A stretch of DNA of 64,000 bases from Aureimonas populi (GTDB taxonomy: Bacteria > Pseudomonadota > Alphaproteobacteria > Rhizobiales > Rhizobiaceae): the NCBI RefSeq assembly GCF_017815515.1, contig NZ_CP072611.1:806001-870000 (forward strand), read 5' to 3'. Position 1 is the first letter of the stretch. Every line of letters starts with the position of its first letter. Position numbers and translations under genes: made by a program. Shown one piece after another: positions 26,380 through 35,572 of this stretch. A model generated the notes under the pieces. That model did not search any database. It was not told where the DNA came from and saw only the letters and a list, made by a program, of their open reading frames with translations.

Positions 26380-27267
26380 ATGCCCGTCTTCTCGGTGAGG
26401 CATCTGACGACCTATCGTTACGCGCGGCCGGTGGATTTCGGCGAGCACCGCATCCTCTTCCGGCCGCGCGACAGCTACGATCAGCGCCTCCTTTCCACAT
26501 CGCTCGTCGTCGAGCCGGAGCCCAGCGCCGTGCGGTGGATCCATGACGTCTTCGGCAACTGCATCGCGCTGGTGCGGATCTCGCGACCTGCGACGATCCT
26601 CGCCTTCGATGCGCGTATCCGCCTCGACCACACGCCCCAGGCGACGCCCGATTTCCAGATCGACGACGCGGCGCTCTCCTACCCTTTCGCTTACGACGAG
26701 GAGGACGCGCCCGATCTTGCGCTCACCATCCGGCGCCAGTATCCCGACGAGCACGACGAGGTCGCCCGTTGGGCAAGGCAGTTCGTGAGCCCGGCCGGCC
26801 ACACGGACACGGGCACGCTCCTGATGACGCTGTGCTACGCGATCCGGGAGAGCTTCACCTACTCGCGCCGGCTGGAGGCCGGGACGCAGCCGCCGGCGCA
26901 AACCCTGCGGCTGCGGCGGGGGACATGCCGGGATTTCGCGCTGTTCATGATGGAGGCGGTGCGCTCGCTCGGCTTCGCCGCCCGGTTCGTCACGGGCTAC
27001 ATCTATGTCGCCGACCGCGACGGCTCGCAAACGCTCGGCGGCGGTTCCACGCACGCCTGGTGCCAGGTCTACCTGCCCGGCGCCGGGTGGATCGAGTTCG
27101 ACCCCACGAACGGCATCGTCGGCAATCGCGACCTGATCCGTGTGGCTGTCTCCCGCGATCCCCGCCAGGCCGTTCCTCTTTCGGGAAGCTACAATGGCCT
27201 CGCGTCCGACGATCTGGGCATGTCGGTGCAGGTGAACGTGACGACGGAGCGTGACGCGGCCGGCTGA
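26380..27267 (+). CDS. Transglutaminase-like cysteine peptidase family protein
   Basis: The protein has 295 residues. The N-terminal bacterial transglutaminase-like domain (HLTTYRYARPVDFGEHRILFRPRD) is followed by a papain-like core with a complete triad: Cys in RRGTCRDFALFMMEA, His in STHAWCQVYLPG, Asp in EFDPTNG. GGAGGA precedes the ATG at 26380. Members hydrolyse or cross-link peptides, and many are uncharacterised. No signal peptide is visible. A related gene lies 105 nt downstream on the same strand, so the two may act as a pair. Confidence 0.87.
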   Translation: MPVFSVRHLTTYRYARPVDFGEHRILFRPRDSYDQRLLSTSLVVEPEPSAVRWIHDVFGNCIALVRISRPATILAFDARIRLDHTPQATPDFQIDDAALSYPFAYDEEDAPDLALTIRRQYPDEHDEVARWARQFVSPAGHTDTGTLLMTLCYAIRESFTYSRRLEAGTQPPAQTLRLRRGTCRDFALFMMEAVRSLGFAARFVTGYIYVADRDGSQTLGGGSTHAWCQVYLPGAGWIEFDPTNGIVGNRDLIRVAVSRDPRQAVPLSGSYNGLASDDLGMSVQVNVTTERDAAG

Positions 27268-27372
27268 CGAAGCGGCGGTTTCCTTCCGCAGCGTCACAGG
27301 GGGCTGGCGTTCGACGGCATCGTGGCCCCTAATGCTTCAGGACGTTCGATTTCTCGATGACCGGAGGCTGCG

Positions 27373-28194
27373 ATGAAGATCCGTGCGGGCTTTACCCTGG
27401 GCTATGAATGCCCGCAGCCGACGCCGATGCTGCTGGTTCTGAACATCCACCCCTCCCGCCGCGCGGACCTTCTCACCGAGCAGACATTGCGCTTCGACCG
27501 GCCCATCGAGGCCTGGGGTTACACGGACGGCTTCGGCAATGCCTGCACCCGCATCGTGGCGCCGGAGGGCATCACCACCATCTCGACGGCGTTCGAGATC
27601 TATGACGACGGCCAGCCCGACATCGTGGCCCTCGACGCCGTGCAGCACGACATCAAGGACCTGCCGGACGAGGTTCTCGTCTTCCTCCTCGGCAGCCGCT
27701 ACTGCGACACCGACCGCCTCGCCGACCTGGCATGGTCGCTTTTCGCCGACACCCCGCCCGGCTGGCCCCGGGTGCAGGCGATCTGCGACTATGTCCACAC
27801 TCACATTCGCTTCGACTACCAAAATGCCGATGCGACCCGGACCGCGCATGGCGGCTACATCGACAGGACCGGCGTCTGCCGGGACTTCGCTCACCTTGCC
27901 ATCGCGCTCTGCCGCTGCATGAACATTCCCGCGCGCTACTGCACGGGCTATCTGGGCGACATCAAGATCCCCTACGTGCCCGGGCCCATGGACTTCAGCG
28001 CCTGGTTCGAGGTCTATCTGGGCGGGCACTGGTACACCTTCGACGCGCGGCACAACACGCCCCGCATCGGGCGCGTCCTGATGGCGATCGGCCGCGATGC
28101 CACCGATGTCGCCCTTTCCACGAATTTCGGCCCCTCGCGCCTGGCGCATTTCGACGTCGTGATGGAGGAGGTGCCGGCCAGCACGGGGCCATAG
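27373..28194 (+). CDS. Transglutaminase-like family protein lacking the usual catalytic His
   Basis: This 273-residue protein has an N-terminal beta domain (AGFTLGYECPQPTPMLLVL) and a core with Cys in RTGVCRDFAHLAIAL and Asp in YTFDARHN. Where the first paralogue has THAW, it reads FSAW, so the standard catalytic His is absent. The C-terminus IGRVLMAIGRDATDVAL is a conserved mark of this subgroup as I know it. It could be a non-enzymatic partner of the upstream gene product or may use another base. A start at 27373 is supported by CCGGAGG upstream. Confidence 0.83.
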   Translation: MKIRAGFTLGYECPQPTPMLLVLNIHPSRRADLLTEQTLRFDRPIEAWGYTDGFGNACTRIVAPEGITTISTAFEIYDDGQPDIVALDAVQHDIKDLPDEVLVFLLGSRYCDTDRLADLAWSLFADTPPGWPRVQAICDYVHTHIRFDYQNADATRTAHGGYIDRTGVCRDFAHLAIALCRCMNIPARYCTGYLGDIKIPYVPGPMDFSAWFEVYLGGHWYTFDARHNTPRIGRVLMAIGRDATDVALSTNFGPSRLAHFDVVMEEVPASTGP

Positions 28195-28227
28195 AAGGCC
28201 GACGGGTCCCATCGGGATGGGTCGCTG

Positions 28228-28244
28228 CCGGAGGAAGGCTCCGG
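28228..28244. terminator. Hairpin in the convergent gap before the region 4 operon
   Basis: CCGGAG and CTCCGG with a GAAGG loop form a perfect 6-bp hairpin 34 nt after the transglutaminase stop. A second short one (CCCAT/ATGGG) lies just before it. No T-run follows. The rest of the 318-nt gap 28195-28512 holds nothing I can identify as a gene or mobile element. Confidence 0.4.
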
Positions 28245-28512
28245 GGCCCACAACCCGGACTCGAGTTACCGCGTCAGCGCTGTACCGCCGAATGCATTCG
28301 CTACGGCACTTTACGCATCATGTGCTCCAGGCGAACCCCTGCTTGTGCAGCGGAACGTCCAGATCCATTGCGTAGCTGCCACCCCGGTCTCGCAAGAATG
28401 TCGCTCATCACGGGCCGGTATCGGCGCCCTCGATCCCGCTACGGCGAGCGAGGCAGCCTTGGCGAAACGGGCCTGGAAGCGTCCGGCATATGAGGCCGGG
28501 TCATTGATCGCT

Positions 28513-30285
28513 TCAGCCGGCCATTCGCATTGCGGCGGAGGCTTGGAGCGCGACGAAATGGCCGGGGTCCGCTTCGGTCAGCTCGTAGTCCTCCCCCTCC
28601 TCGTACCAAGGCAGGTCGCGCGCCGGAGCGGCGCTCAGGATGTCTTCGGCGCGGCGCACCCGGAAGCTGCCGTCCTCCTCGCGCTCGACATGGGTCGAGG
28701 CGGCAAGGAGGCGGCGTGTGTAGGGGTGGAGCGGCGCGTCGAAGAGCGGATCGCGCGGGGCGGTCTCCAACACGCGGCCTGCCCGCATCACGATGACCCG
28801 ATCGGCGATCTGCTCCACCACCCCGAGATCATGGGTGATGAACATCATCCCGAAACCATGTTCGCGCTGGAGACGATCGAGCAGATCCAGAATCTGGGCC
28901 TGGACCGTCACATCCAGCGCGGAGACAGCCTCGTCGGCCACGATCAGTTCAGGCTCGAGGATCAGCGCGCGGGCGATCGCGATACGCTGCCGCTGCCCAC
29001 CCGAAAGCTCATGGGGGAAACGGGCCACGAAATCGGCGTCGAGCCCCACGTCGGCCAGGGTCTTCGCGATCCGCGCCTCCCGGTCGGCACGGCCCAGTCC
29101 GGGGATCAGCCGCAGTCCCTCGCCCACCAGTTCGCCTACCCGCAGGCGGGGATCGAGGCTTGATCCGGGGTCCTGGAAGATGATCTGGGCCCGCCTTCGC
29201 ACCCTTCGAAGAGCGGCCTTGCTCCCGGCTTCCAGCTCGCGCCCGGCGACCACGACCTCACCGCCCGAAGCCCGGCGCAGCCCGAGGATGGCGCGCCCGA
29301 TGGTGGTCTTGCCCGAGCCGCTCTCGCCCACCACCGCGACGGTCTCGCCACGACGGATCTCGAGGTCGGCATGACGCACGGCGACGAAGTCGGTCGCGCG
29401 GCGGAAGAAGCTGGCCGAGCGGCCCGGATAGCGCACCTGCAGCCCCCGCACCTGAAGGACCGGCGCCGCGCCGGGGGCCGGGCCGGGCCGGGGCCGGCGA
29501 ACCGGGCTCGCCTCGAGCAGCTTGCGCGTATAGGCCGCGCGCGGATGGGTGATGACCTCCTCGGCGGTTCCTGCCTCGACCATCAGCCCCTTCTGCATCA
29601 CGCTGACCTCGCCGGCATATTGCGCCACGAGGCCCAGGTCATGCGTGATGAGCAGAACCGAGGTGCCCATGTCGGTCGTCAGCTCGGTCATGATGTCCAG
29701 CACCTCTCGCTGGATGACCGCGTCGAGAGCCGTGGTGGGCTCGTCCGCGATGAGCAGCGAAGGGCGCAGCGCCATCACGGACGCCAGCATGATCCGCTGG
29801 CGCATTCCCCCGGAGAACTCGTGCGGATAGGCGTCCAGCGCGCCTTCGGGATCACGCAGGCTCACGCGGCGCAGCATCTGGAGGGAGCGCTCGCGGATCT
29901 CATCCCTTGAGAGTTTCAGATGATGCCGCAGGCCCTCGGCCATCTGGATGCCGATCCTCAGCGCCGGGTTGAGCGAGAGCATGGGCTCCTGAAAGACGTA
30001 TCCGATCCGGCGACCGCGCAGCCCTTGCATTTCAGGCAGCGGCAGACCCACCAGCTCCTTGCCCTTGAAGCGGATCGACCCTCCGGTCACGGCAATCGAA
30101 GAGGGAATGAGCCCGATGATCGAGCGCGCCATCAACGTCTTGCCGGAGCCGCTCTCGCCCACCAGCGCGTGAATCGTGCCGGGCGCAACTCGGAGCCTGC
30201 CTCCCGTGATGAGCGGCCGCACCACCTGGCCGCCCCGGGTCAGGGCGATGTCGAGTTCCCGGATGTCCAGAACCGGATCGGTCAT
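28513..30285 (-). CDS. Dipeptide-family ABC transporter ATPase, fused DppD-DppF
   Basis: This 590-residue protein carries two complete ATPase domains. The first has Walker A GESGSGKTL, VFQEPMLSLNP, FSGGMRQRIMLA and LLIADEPTTALD. The second has GESGSGKTT, IFQDPGSSLDP, LSGGQRQRIAIARAL and LIVADEAVSALD. A 50-residue C-terminal tail ends in an acidic stretch. It is the last gene of the region 4 operon and starts two bases after the permease stop. It energises the importer for whatever the upstream hydrolases degrade. Confidence 0.93.
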   Translation of the reverse strand: MTDPVLDIRELDIALTRGGQVVRPLITGGRLRVAPGTIHALVGESGSGKTLMARSIIGLIPSSIAVTGGSIRFKGKELVGLPLPEMQGLRGRRIGYVFQEPMLSLNPALRIGIQMAEGLRHHLKLSRDEIRERSLQMLRRVSLRDPEGALDAYPHEFSGGMRQRIMLASVMALRPSLLIADEPTTALDAVIQREVLDIMTELTTDMGTSVLLITHDLGLVAQYAGEVSVMQKGLMVEAGTAEEVITHPRAAYTRKLLEASPVRRPRPGPAPGAAPVLQVRGLQVRYPGRSASFFRRATDFVAVRHADLEIRRGETVAVVGESGSGKTTIGRAILGLRRASGGEVVVAGRELEAGSKAALRRVRRRAQIIFQDPGSSLDPRLRVGELVGEGLRLIPGLGRADREARIAKTLADVGLDADFVARFPHELSGGQRQRIAIARALILEPELIVADEAVSALDVTVQAQILDLLDRLQREHGFGMMFITHDLGVVEQIADRVIVMRAGRVLETAPRDPLFDAPLHPYTRRLLAASTHVEREEDGSFRVRRAEDILSAAPARDLPWYEEGEDYELTEADPGHFVALQASAAMRMAG

Positions 30286-30287
30286 CG

Positions 30288-31124
30288 TCAGCGCTCCATC
30301 CGCGGGTCGAAGAAGTCGCGCAGCGCGTCGCCCAGCATGTTCGCCCCCAGCAGCGTGGCAGAGATGGCAACGCCGGGCGCCACCACCAGCCATGGCGCGC
30401 TGCCTGCGAATTGCCGGGCATCCGCCAGCATTCCGCCCCAGGTCGGATAGGGGGGCGGCACGCCGATACCGAGGAAGGAGAGCGCGCTTTCCGACAGGAG
30501 CGCCGAAGCGAAGAGCGAGCTTCCCATCACCGTCAGCGGCCCGACGCAGTTCGGGATCACATGGCGGACGATGGTCACAAGATCGCCGTTGCCGAGCGCA
30601 CGCGAGGCATCGACATATTCTCGCTCGCGGATCGACAGGACCGCCGAGCGGACGACGCGAACCACGGCGGGCGTATAAGCCAGGGACAAGGCGAAGATCA
30701 CCCCGTACTTGCCCGGCCCGATCACGGCGATGATCGCCATGGCCAGAAGCAGCCCGGGAAAGGCCATGAGCGCGTCCAGACAGGCGCTCACGATGCGGTC
30801 GGGCCATCCTCCGAAAAAGCTGGACGTGGCTCCGATCAGCACCCCGAGGAACACGGCCAGGCCCGCGCTGAGCGCGGCGATCGCCAGGCTCTCTCGCGCT
30901 CCGATCAACATGCGTGACAGCACGTCGCGGCCGAACTGGTCGGTGCCCAGCAGATATCCCTCTCCCGGTGCCGCCAGCCGGGCCCGGAAATCGGGCACCA
31001 GCGGGTCATGGGGCGTGCCGATCATCCCGATCAGCGCCGCGAGCACGAGCGCCACGATGAGCAGCACCCCGATCCAGGCGTTGACGCGGCTCCCGAGGAA
31101 AGCTCTCAGTCGATAGAGCAGCAT
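30288..31124 (-). CDS. ABC transporter permease, DppC type
   Basis: This 278-residue permease has a first helix WIGVLLIVALVLAALIGMI, the family mark YLLGTDQFGRDVLSRML and the coupling loop DASRALGNGDLVTIVRHVIPN. The ATG at 31124 overlaps the preceding stop by one base (TGATG). It forms the inner-membrane channel with the DppB-type subunit encoded just upstream in the operon. Confidence 0.92.
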   Translation of the reverse strand: MLLYRLRAFLGSRVNAWIGVLLIVALVLAALIGMIGTPHDPLVPDFRARLAAPGEGYLLGTDQFGRDVLSRMLIGARESLAIAALSAGLAVFLGVLIGATSSFFGGWPDRIVSACLDALMAFPGLLLAMAIIAVIGPGKYGVIFALSLAYTPAVVRVVRSAVLSIREREYVDASRALGNGDLVTIVRHVIPNCVGPLTVMGSSLFASALLSESALSFLGIGVPPPYPTWGGMLADARQFAGSAPWLVVAPGVAISATLLGANMLGDALRDFFDPRMER

Positions 31125-32065
31125 CAGAGGCGCACCCTGGGGTCGAAGACGGGATAGAGGAGATCGACGATGAGGTTCACGGCCACGTAGATGACCACGG
31201 TGAACAGCAGGACCCCCTGCACGACCGGATAGTCGCGGTTGAAGATCGCATCGACCATCAGCCGCCCGATCCCCGGCAAGCTGAACATGGTCTCGATCAC
31301 CGCCACTCCGCTGAGGAGATTGCCCAGCAGCAGGCCGAGGATGGTCAGCGTCGGCGCGAAGGAATTGGGGAAGGCGTGACGCCACAGGACGCGCCGTTCC
31401 GGCAGGCCCTTGGCACGGGCGTGCGCGATATAGTCGAGCCGCAGCACCTCGATGGTGGAGGAGCGCGACATGCGGGTCAGCGTGGCAAGCTCGGTGAAGA
31501 ACAGCGCCGCCACCGGCATGATCAGATAACGCAGGCCCCCGGTGAAATCCTCGGTCATGGGAACATAGCCGACCGTCGGCAGCCAGCGCAGCGTCACCCC
31601 GAAGAAGGTGAGCATCATCAGAGCCATCCAGAAGCTCGGGATCGAGAGGCACAGGGTGGCGAAACCGACCACGCCCAGATCGAGCGCGCTGCCCTGTTTC
31701 CAGGCGGCGATCATCCCGGCCGGCAGCGCGATGATCGCGGCAAGGACGGTGGCGGCCAGCACCACCTGGGCCGTGACCGGAAAGGCGGCGACGATATCGC
31801 TGACCACCGCTTCGCCCGTCCGCAGGGACACACCGAGATCCCCCGACAGAACCATCTTCAGCCAGAGCACGAACTGTACCGGCAGCGGCTGGTCCAGCCC
31901 CAGCTCGATCCGCTTGGCCGCCACAAGGTCGAGGTCGTTGATATCCCCGACGAAGAGCAGAGCCGGGTCGCCCGGCACCAGTCTCATCAGCAGGAAGACG
32001 AGCACGGCCGCCAGCAGCAGGGTGGGTATCGCCAGCACCAGCCGACGCGTGAGATAATTCAGCAC
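31124..32065 (-). CDS. ABC transporter permease, DppB type
   Basis: This 313-residue permease begins YLTRRLVLAIPTLLLAAVLVFLLMRLVPGDP-type sequence, with the DppB PGDPALLFVG mark and the cytoplasmic loop HARAKGLPERRVLWRHAFPN. It lies 19 nt after the binding-protein gene. The pairing with the DppC-type permease and double ATPase makes this a complete importer. Confidence 0.92.
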   Translation of the reverse strand: MLNYLTRRLVLAIPTLLLAAVLVFLLMRLVPGDPALLFVGDINDLDLVAAKRIELGLDQPLPVQFVLWLKMVLSGDLGVSLRTGEAVVSDIVAAFPVTAQVVLAATVLAAIIALPAGMIAAWKQGSALDLGVVGFATLCLSIPSFWMALMMLTFFGVTLRWLPTVGYVPMTEDFTGGLRYLIMPVAALFFTELATLTRMSRSSTIEVLRLDYIAHARAKGLPERRVLWRHAFPNSFAPTLTILGLLLGNLLSGVAVIETMFSLPGIGRLMVDAIFNRDYPVVQGVLLFTVVIYVAVNLIVDLLYPVFDPRVRL

Positions 32066-32084
32066 GGCGTATCCCTATCCCCGA

Positions 32085-33635
32085 TCAGTCGGCCTTGGAG
32101 ACACCCCAGAGCCGGGCGGTGCCCAGCGCCCAGGGAGTGTAGCCGCGCAGCTCGGGGCTCGAGGCGCTGCCCTGGATCAGGTTGAAGAGATTGAGGGCCG
32201 ATGCGTCTTCCTGGAGCATCCGGTGGATGGCCAGGAGCTTTTCGCGGCGAGCGTCGCGATCCTGGATCAGGCCGCTCTCGGTCACAGCCTCGATGATGGC
32301 GGGGTTCCCCACGACGGCATTGGCGCGGGAGGCCTTGTCGCCCACGAACACGTCGAGCGCCATGGTCGGATCAGGACGGGCCGAGTAGCTCATCACCATC
32401 GCCTGATAATCCCCGCGCGAGAAGCGGTCGAAATGGGCGGCCCATTCGAGCACCTCGAGCTGGGCGTTGATGCCTGCCGCCTGCAGCATCCCCTGTATGG
32501 CGACGGCCGAGTTCATCAGAGCCGGGTTCCGGGTCGAGGTGACGATGCGGATTTCCTCGCCCGAATAACCGGATTCGGCCAGGAGCTGGCGCGCCATGTC
32601 CGGGTCATAGGCCAAGGTCTCCTGGAATTCGGGTCCGAAGAAGGCTGATTGCGGCGCCAGGGCCGACGGGTTGGGCGCCCCGCGCCCTGCCGTCGCGAAG
32701 AAGGCCGCCTCTTCCCGGTTGATCGCATGGGCGATGGCGCGGCGGACACGATTGTCCGAGAGCAACGGGTCTTCGGTCTGCATCAATAGAAGCGCCTGAC
32801 CCGGCGTTGGCGTGATGGACACGTCGAAGCCCGCGGCTTCGACTTCGTCGGCAGCATCCATGTCGAGCGAGGGAAGAACGTCGACATCGCCCGCCAGAAG
32901 CGCCGATTTCGCCGCCGCCGGATCGCTGATCACCAGGAAGCGGACACGCTCTGCCAATGGCTCACGCGCCCCCGAGTAACCGCTGGTCTCCGAGATCGCC
33001 GGGACATAGCGCTCGAAACGGGCCAGCTCGACATACTGGTTCCGGCGCCAGTCGGCGATCGTGTAGGGGCCCGTGGCGATCGGGTCGATCCATTCTCCGG
33101 TCTCGGAAACCGAGTCCGGATGGATGATCGCCGACAGACAGGCAACATGGGCCATACGCGGCAGGAAGAGGGCGTTGGGCTCCTCGAGCGTGAAGCGCAC
33201 GCGGCGCTCGTCTACGGCCTCGATCCCGGTGATCTCGATCCCGGTGGTGCCGGTTCCATCGAACCAGTTGCGGCAGAGGAACTCGGTTTGCGGGTCCAGC
33301 ATCCGCTCCCAGGACCAGACCACTTCGGCCGCGGTCACCGGAGCACCGTTGTGAAACAGCGCCCCCTCGCGCAGGGTGAAGGTATAGTCGCGCCCGTCTT
33401 CCGAAATCACCCAGCTTTCCGCAAGCGCCGGCCCGACATCGAGGTCGTCGCGCACGCCCACCAGGCTCTCGGCCACATGGCTCATGATGATGTCGGTGAT
33501 GGAATCGCGGCGAACGCCGACATTCGTCGAGATCATGTCGGCACCGATGCCGACCCGAATGGTGTCCGCCAGCAGCGGTGTGGCGGTCATGACCGTCCCC
33601 AGCAGCAGCGTCGCGAGCGTTTGCATCAGTCGCAT
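32085..33635 (-). CDS. ABC transporter substrate-binding protein, family 5 (DppA type), Sec-exported
   Basis: This 516-residue periplasmic receptor has a Sec signal peptide (residues 1-23, cut after LLA). The mature part begins DTIRVGIGADMIST and contains ESWVISEDGRDYTFTLREGALFHNG, typical of family 5. Unlike the receptors at 5.5 and 17.9 kb it has no twin-arginine signal. GAGAGG lies before the ATG at 33635, and a second ATG nine bases in is possible. It is 12 nt after the C45 gene in one operon with four hydrolytic or lyase genes, so its ligand is probably the amide- or peptide-like substrate of those enzymes. Confidence 0.9.
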   Translation of the reverse strand: MRLMQTLATLLLGTVMTATPLLADTIRVGIGADMISTNVGVRRDSITDIIMSHVAESLVGVRDDLDVGPALAESWVISEDGRDYTFTLREGALFHNGAPVTAAEVVWSWERMLDPQTEFLCRNWFDGTGTTGIEITGIEAVDERRVRFTLEEPNALFLPRMAHVACLSAIIHPDSVSETGEWIDPIATGPYTIADWRRNQYVELARFERYVPAISETSGYSGAREPLAERVRFLVISDPAAAKSALLAGDVDVLPSLDMDAADEVEAAGFDVSITPTPGQALLLMQTEDPLLSDNRVRRAIAHAINREEAAFFATAGRGAPNPSALAPQSAFFGPEFQETLAYDPDMARQLLAESGYSGEEIRIVTSTRNPALMNSAVAIQGMLQAAGINAQLEVLEWAAHFDRFSRGDYQAMVMSYSARPDPTMALDVFVGDKASRANAVVGNPAIIEAVTESGLIQDRDARREKLLAIHRMLQEDASALNLFNLIQGSASSPELRGYTPWALGTARLWGVSKAD

Positions 33636-33647
33636 GAGGCTATCCTC

Positions 33648-34745
33648 TCAAAGCGTGAAGTGCTGGAAGTCGGTGCCTTCCCAGGGACGGATGGAAAGCT
33701 GCGCCGCGCCTTCCGATGGAGACATGATCAGCGTGTAGACGGTGGCCGAGAGCAAGCTCCCGGGCCGCTGGTTGGGGTGGCGAAGAACGGCGTCAGGTGC
33801 CCCGAAACGGTCTGCAAAGGCGCGCTTCATATCCTCGAGCGAGGCCTTGTCACCCGCCTTCAGGCGGCGTGCGACCCGCCCGTCGCGATAGAGCGAATCG
33901 GGCACGCGGGTCAGGTTGCGCTCGATATCGGCCGCCACGGCCGCCGGATGCTTGAAATGGTTGGCATGGCTGAGAACGCCCTCCTCCGGTTCGAGCCAGA
34001 AGATTCGGTCGGGCGTGCATTCGAGACACCAGGCTTCGCCCTCGCCGTGGCTGATCATGAGGGCGTGAGAGAACGACGCCGGACTGCGGAAGACCTCGCC
34101 CAGAGCGCGTCCGAAGCTTTCCTGCTGGAGAACACGGCGGCGCACGACAGGACTGGGAATGCCCGGCTTGCCGTATTGGCCGACGGTATGAAGCCCCATC
34201 GCGGTCACAGCGATCCCACAGCGATTCAGGCCATGGCGGGCGAGTTGGCCGGCCTCGACGAAATGCAGCGCGTCAGGCACTTCGGCCCCGGTGATCCGCA
34301 CCGCGACCGTATGGGCGGCGGCGTCGGGCCGCCAGTCCCAGTTCTGCGCGTGCCACAGCCGTCCCTCGGCACTGCGCTCGGGCATGACGATGGCCGATGT
34401 GCATTCCTCGGCCTCGGGCCCGGGCTTCAGCGCGGGCCCGGCATCCGCCCCCGACGCGTGCCAGAAAAGCACCTCGGTGCGCGCGTTCAAAAGCACGATC
34501 GCGGCAACCGGCACCTTCGCCCCGCGTGCGATGGCCTCGATCTCCGTGGCGATCGCCGGGTCGAAGGCCTCGATGCCGTCGCGGAAGCTCTCGGCAATCC
34601 GCTCCGCCTCGGCCCATTCGACGCCCCGCGCGGCGAAATCGGCACGGTAGAAGCCGATCGCCGTGTCGATCCAGCTTTTCGCCTGGCGGCCATAGGCCTC
34701 GCCGCGCGCGGCCGGGCCGCCGGCGACATCGATCAAGGGAATCAT
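33648..34745 (-). CDS. C45-family autoproteolytic acyltransferase/hydrolase (penicillin acyltransferase-like)
   Basis: This 365-residue Ntn hydrolase is related to isopenicillin-N acyltransferase and carcinine hydrolase. GGPAARGEAYGRQ near residue 9 and the cleavage site EECTSAIV with nucleophile C115 are visible. Cleavage before C115 would leave a 114-residue alpha chain. LWHAQNWDWRPD follows as the usual active-site strand. Members cleave or transfer amide-linked acyl or amino-acid groups. No signal peptide is seen. GGAGG precedes the ATG, which overlaps the alpha/beta hydrolase stop by four bases. The substrate is unknown. Confidence 0.87.
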   Translation of the reverse strand: MIPLIDVAGGPAARGEAYGRQAKSWIDTAIGFYRADFAARGVEWAEAERIAESFRDGIEAFDPAIATEIEAIARGAKVPVAAIVLLNARTEVLFWHASGADAGPALKPGPEAEECTSAIVMPERSAEGRLWHAQNWDWRPDAAAHTVAVRITGAEVPDALHFVEAGQLARHGLNRCGIAVTAMGLHTVGQYGKPGIPSPVVRRRVLQQESFGRALGEVFRSPASFSHALMISHGEGEAWCLECTPDRIFWLEPEEGVLSHANHFKHPAAVAADIERNLTRVPDSLYRDGRVARRLKAGDKASLEDMKRAFADRFGAPDAVLRHPNQRPGSLLSATVYTLIMSPSEGAAQLSIRPWEGTDFQHFTL

Positions 34746-35572
34746 GGCTGCGCCTCCCCGAGCTTGGTTAGTATTGGCCGGACGAAGTCGAGCATCGGGT
34801 CGAGCATGGCAAAGCCATCGTGGCCGACTCCGGGGATAACGTCATGGCGCGGTGTGAGCCCCCTGGCGCGCAAGCTTTCGACAAAGGCCGCCGCGCGCTC
34901 CAGCCGGGTCGCGCCGGTATCGTTGATGCCCTCCATCCAGAGCGTCGAGCCGGGGCGGCTTTGAACGCCCTCGGGGCGGATATCCTGATCGCCCACGAGC
35001 ACCTGCAGCGGCAGCGCCGCGAGAGCGGCCATGTCGACGGGTGCGCCGATCACCGCCTCGAGCCCCCGCAGTCCACGCCACCAGGGCAATTCGGGATCGA
35101 GCAGCGTCACCAGCCCTGGAGCGCCCACCGAGGCCGCGAGAAGGCGTCCGGGATGAGCGAGGATGAACCGCTGCACGAACTGCCCGCCGCCCGAGAAGCC
35201 GGCAAGGACGAACCGCCCCGTCGCCAGCCCCAGACGCCGCTCCGCATCCGCCACCATATCCAGCAGCACGAGGTCGTAGCGCAGCCCCTCATGGAACACG
35301 CGCTTGTAGCTCGACGTGTCCTCGCGATCGGCCACCCCGCAGGGAAAGAGCGGGCAAAGGATGATTGTCCCCGTCTCTTCGGCAAAGGGAGCCATCAGAT
35401 CGCGGAAGGTCTCCGGCGTCCGGTGCGAGCCGTGGATATGCACCAGAATTCGGCTACCCGCGTGCCGGAGGCGCGGGACATAGAGGCAGTAGGAGAAACG
35501 CGGATCCGAAGGCGCGGCCCAGAACGCGCTCGCGTCGCTCAGATACCCGCGGGGAACCCTCGGCCGCATCAT
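34742..35572 (-). CDS. Alpha/beta-hydrolase family protein
   Basis: This 276-residue hydrolase shows the nucleophile elbow GFSGGG (S127), an oxyanion strand HIHGSHRTPE near residue 46 and a late GVGHDGF that supplies the catalytic His. LQVLVGDQD probably holds the acid residue. The sequence suggests an esterase or peptidase, and I cannot name its substrate. Two adjacent ATGs (35572 and 35569) are possible; the first overlaps the upstream stop by four bases. It is embedded in the hydrolase operon between the nitrilase-like and C45 genes. Confidence 0.83.
   Translation of the reverse strand: MMRPRVPRGYLSDASAFWAAPSDPRFSYCLYVPRLRHAGSRILVHIHGSHRTPETFRDLMAPFAEETGTIILCPLFPCGVADREDTSSYKRVFHEGLRYDLVLLDMVADAERRLGLATGRFVLAGFSGGGQFVQRFILAHPGRLLAASVGAPGLVTLLDPELPWWRGLRGLEAVIGAPVDMAALAALPLQVLVGDQDIRPEGVQSRPGSTLWMEGINDTGATRLERAAAFVESLRARGLTPRHDVIPGVGHDGFAMLDPMLDFVRPILTKLGEAQP

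Noticed and set aside
28270..28500. Possible insertion-sequence remnant in the gap before the region 4 operon
   Set aside because: No transposase fragment, terminal inverted repeats or target duplication could be seen.
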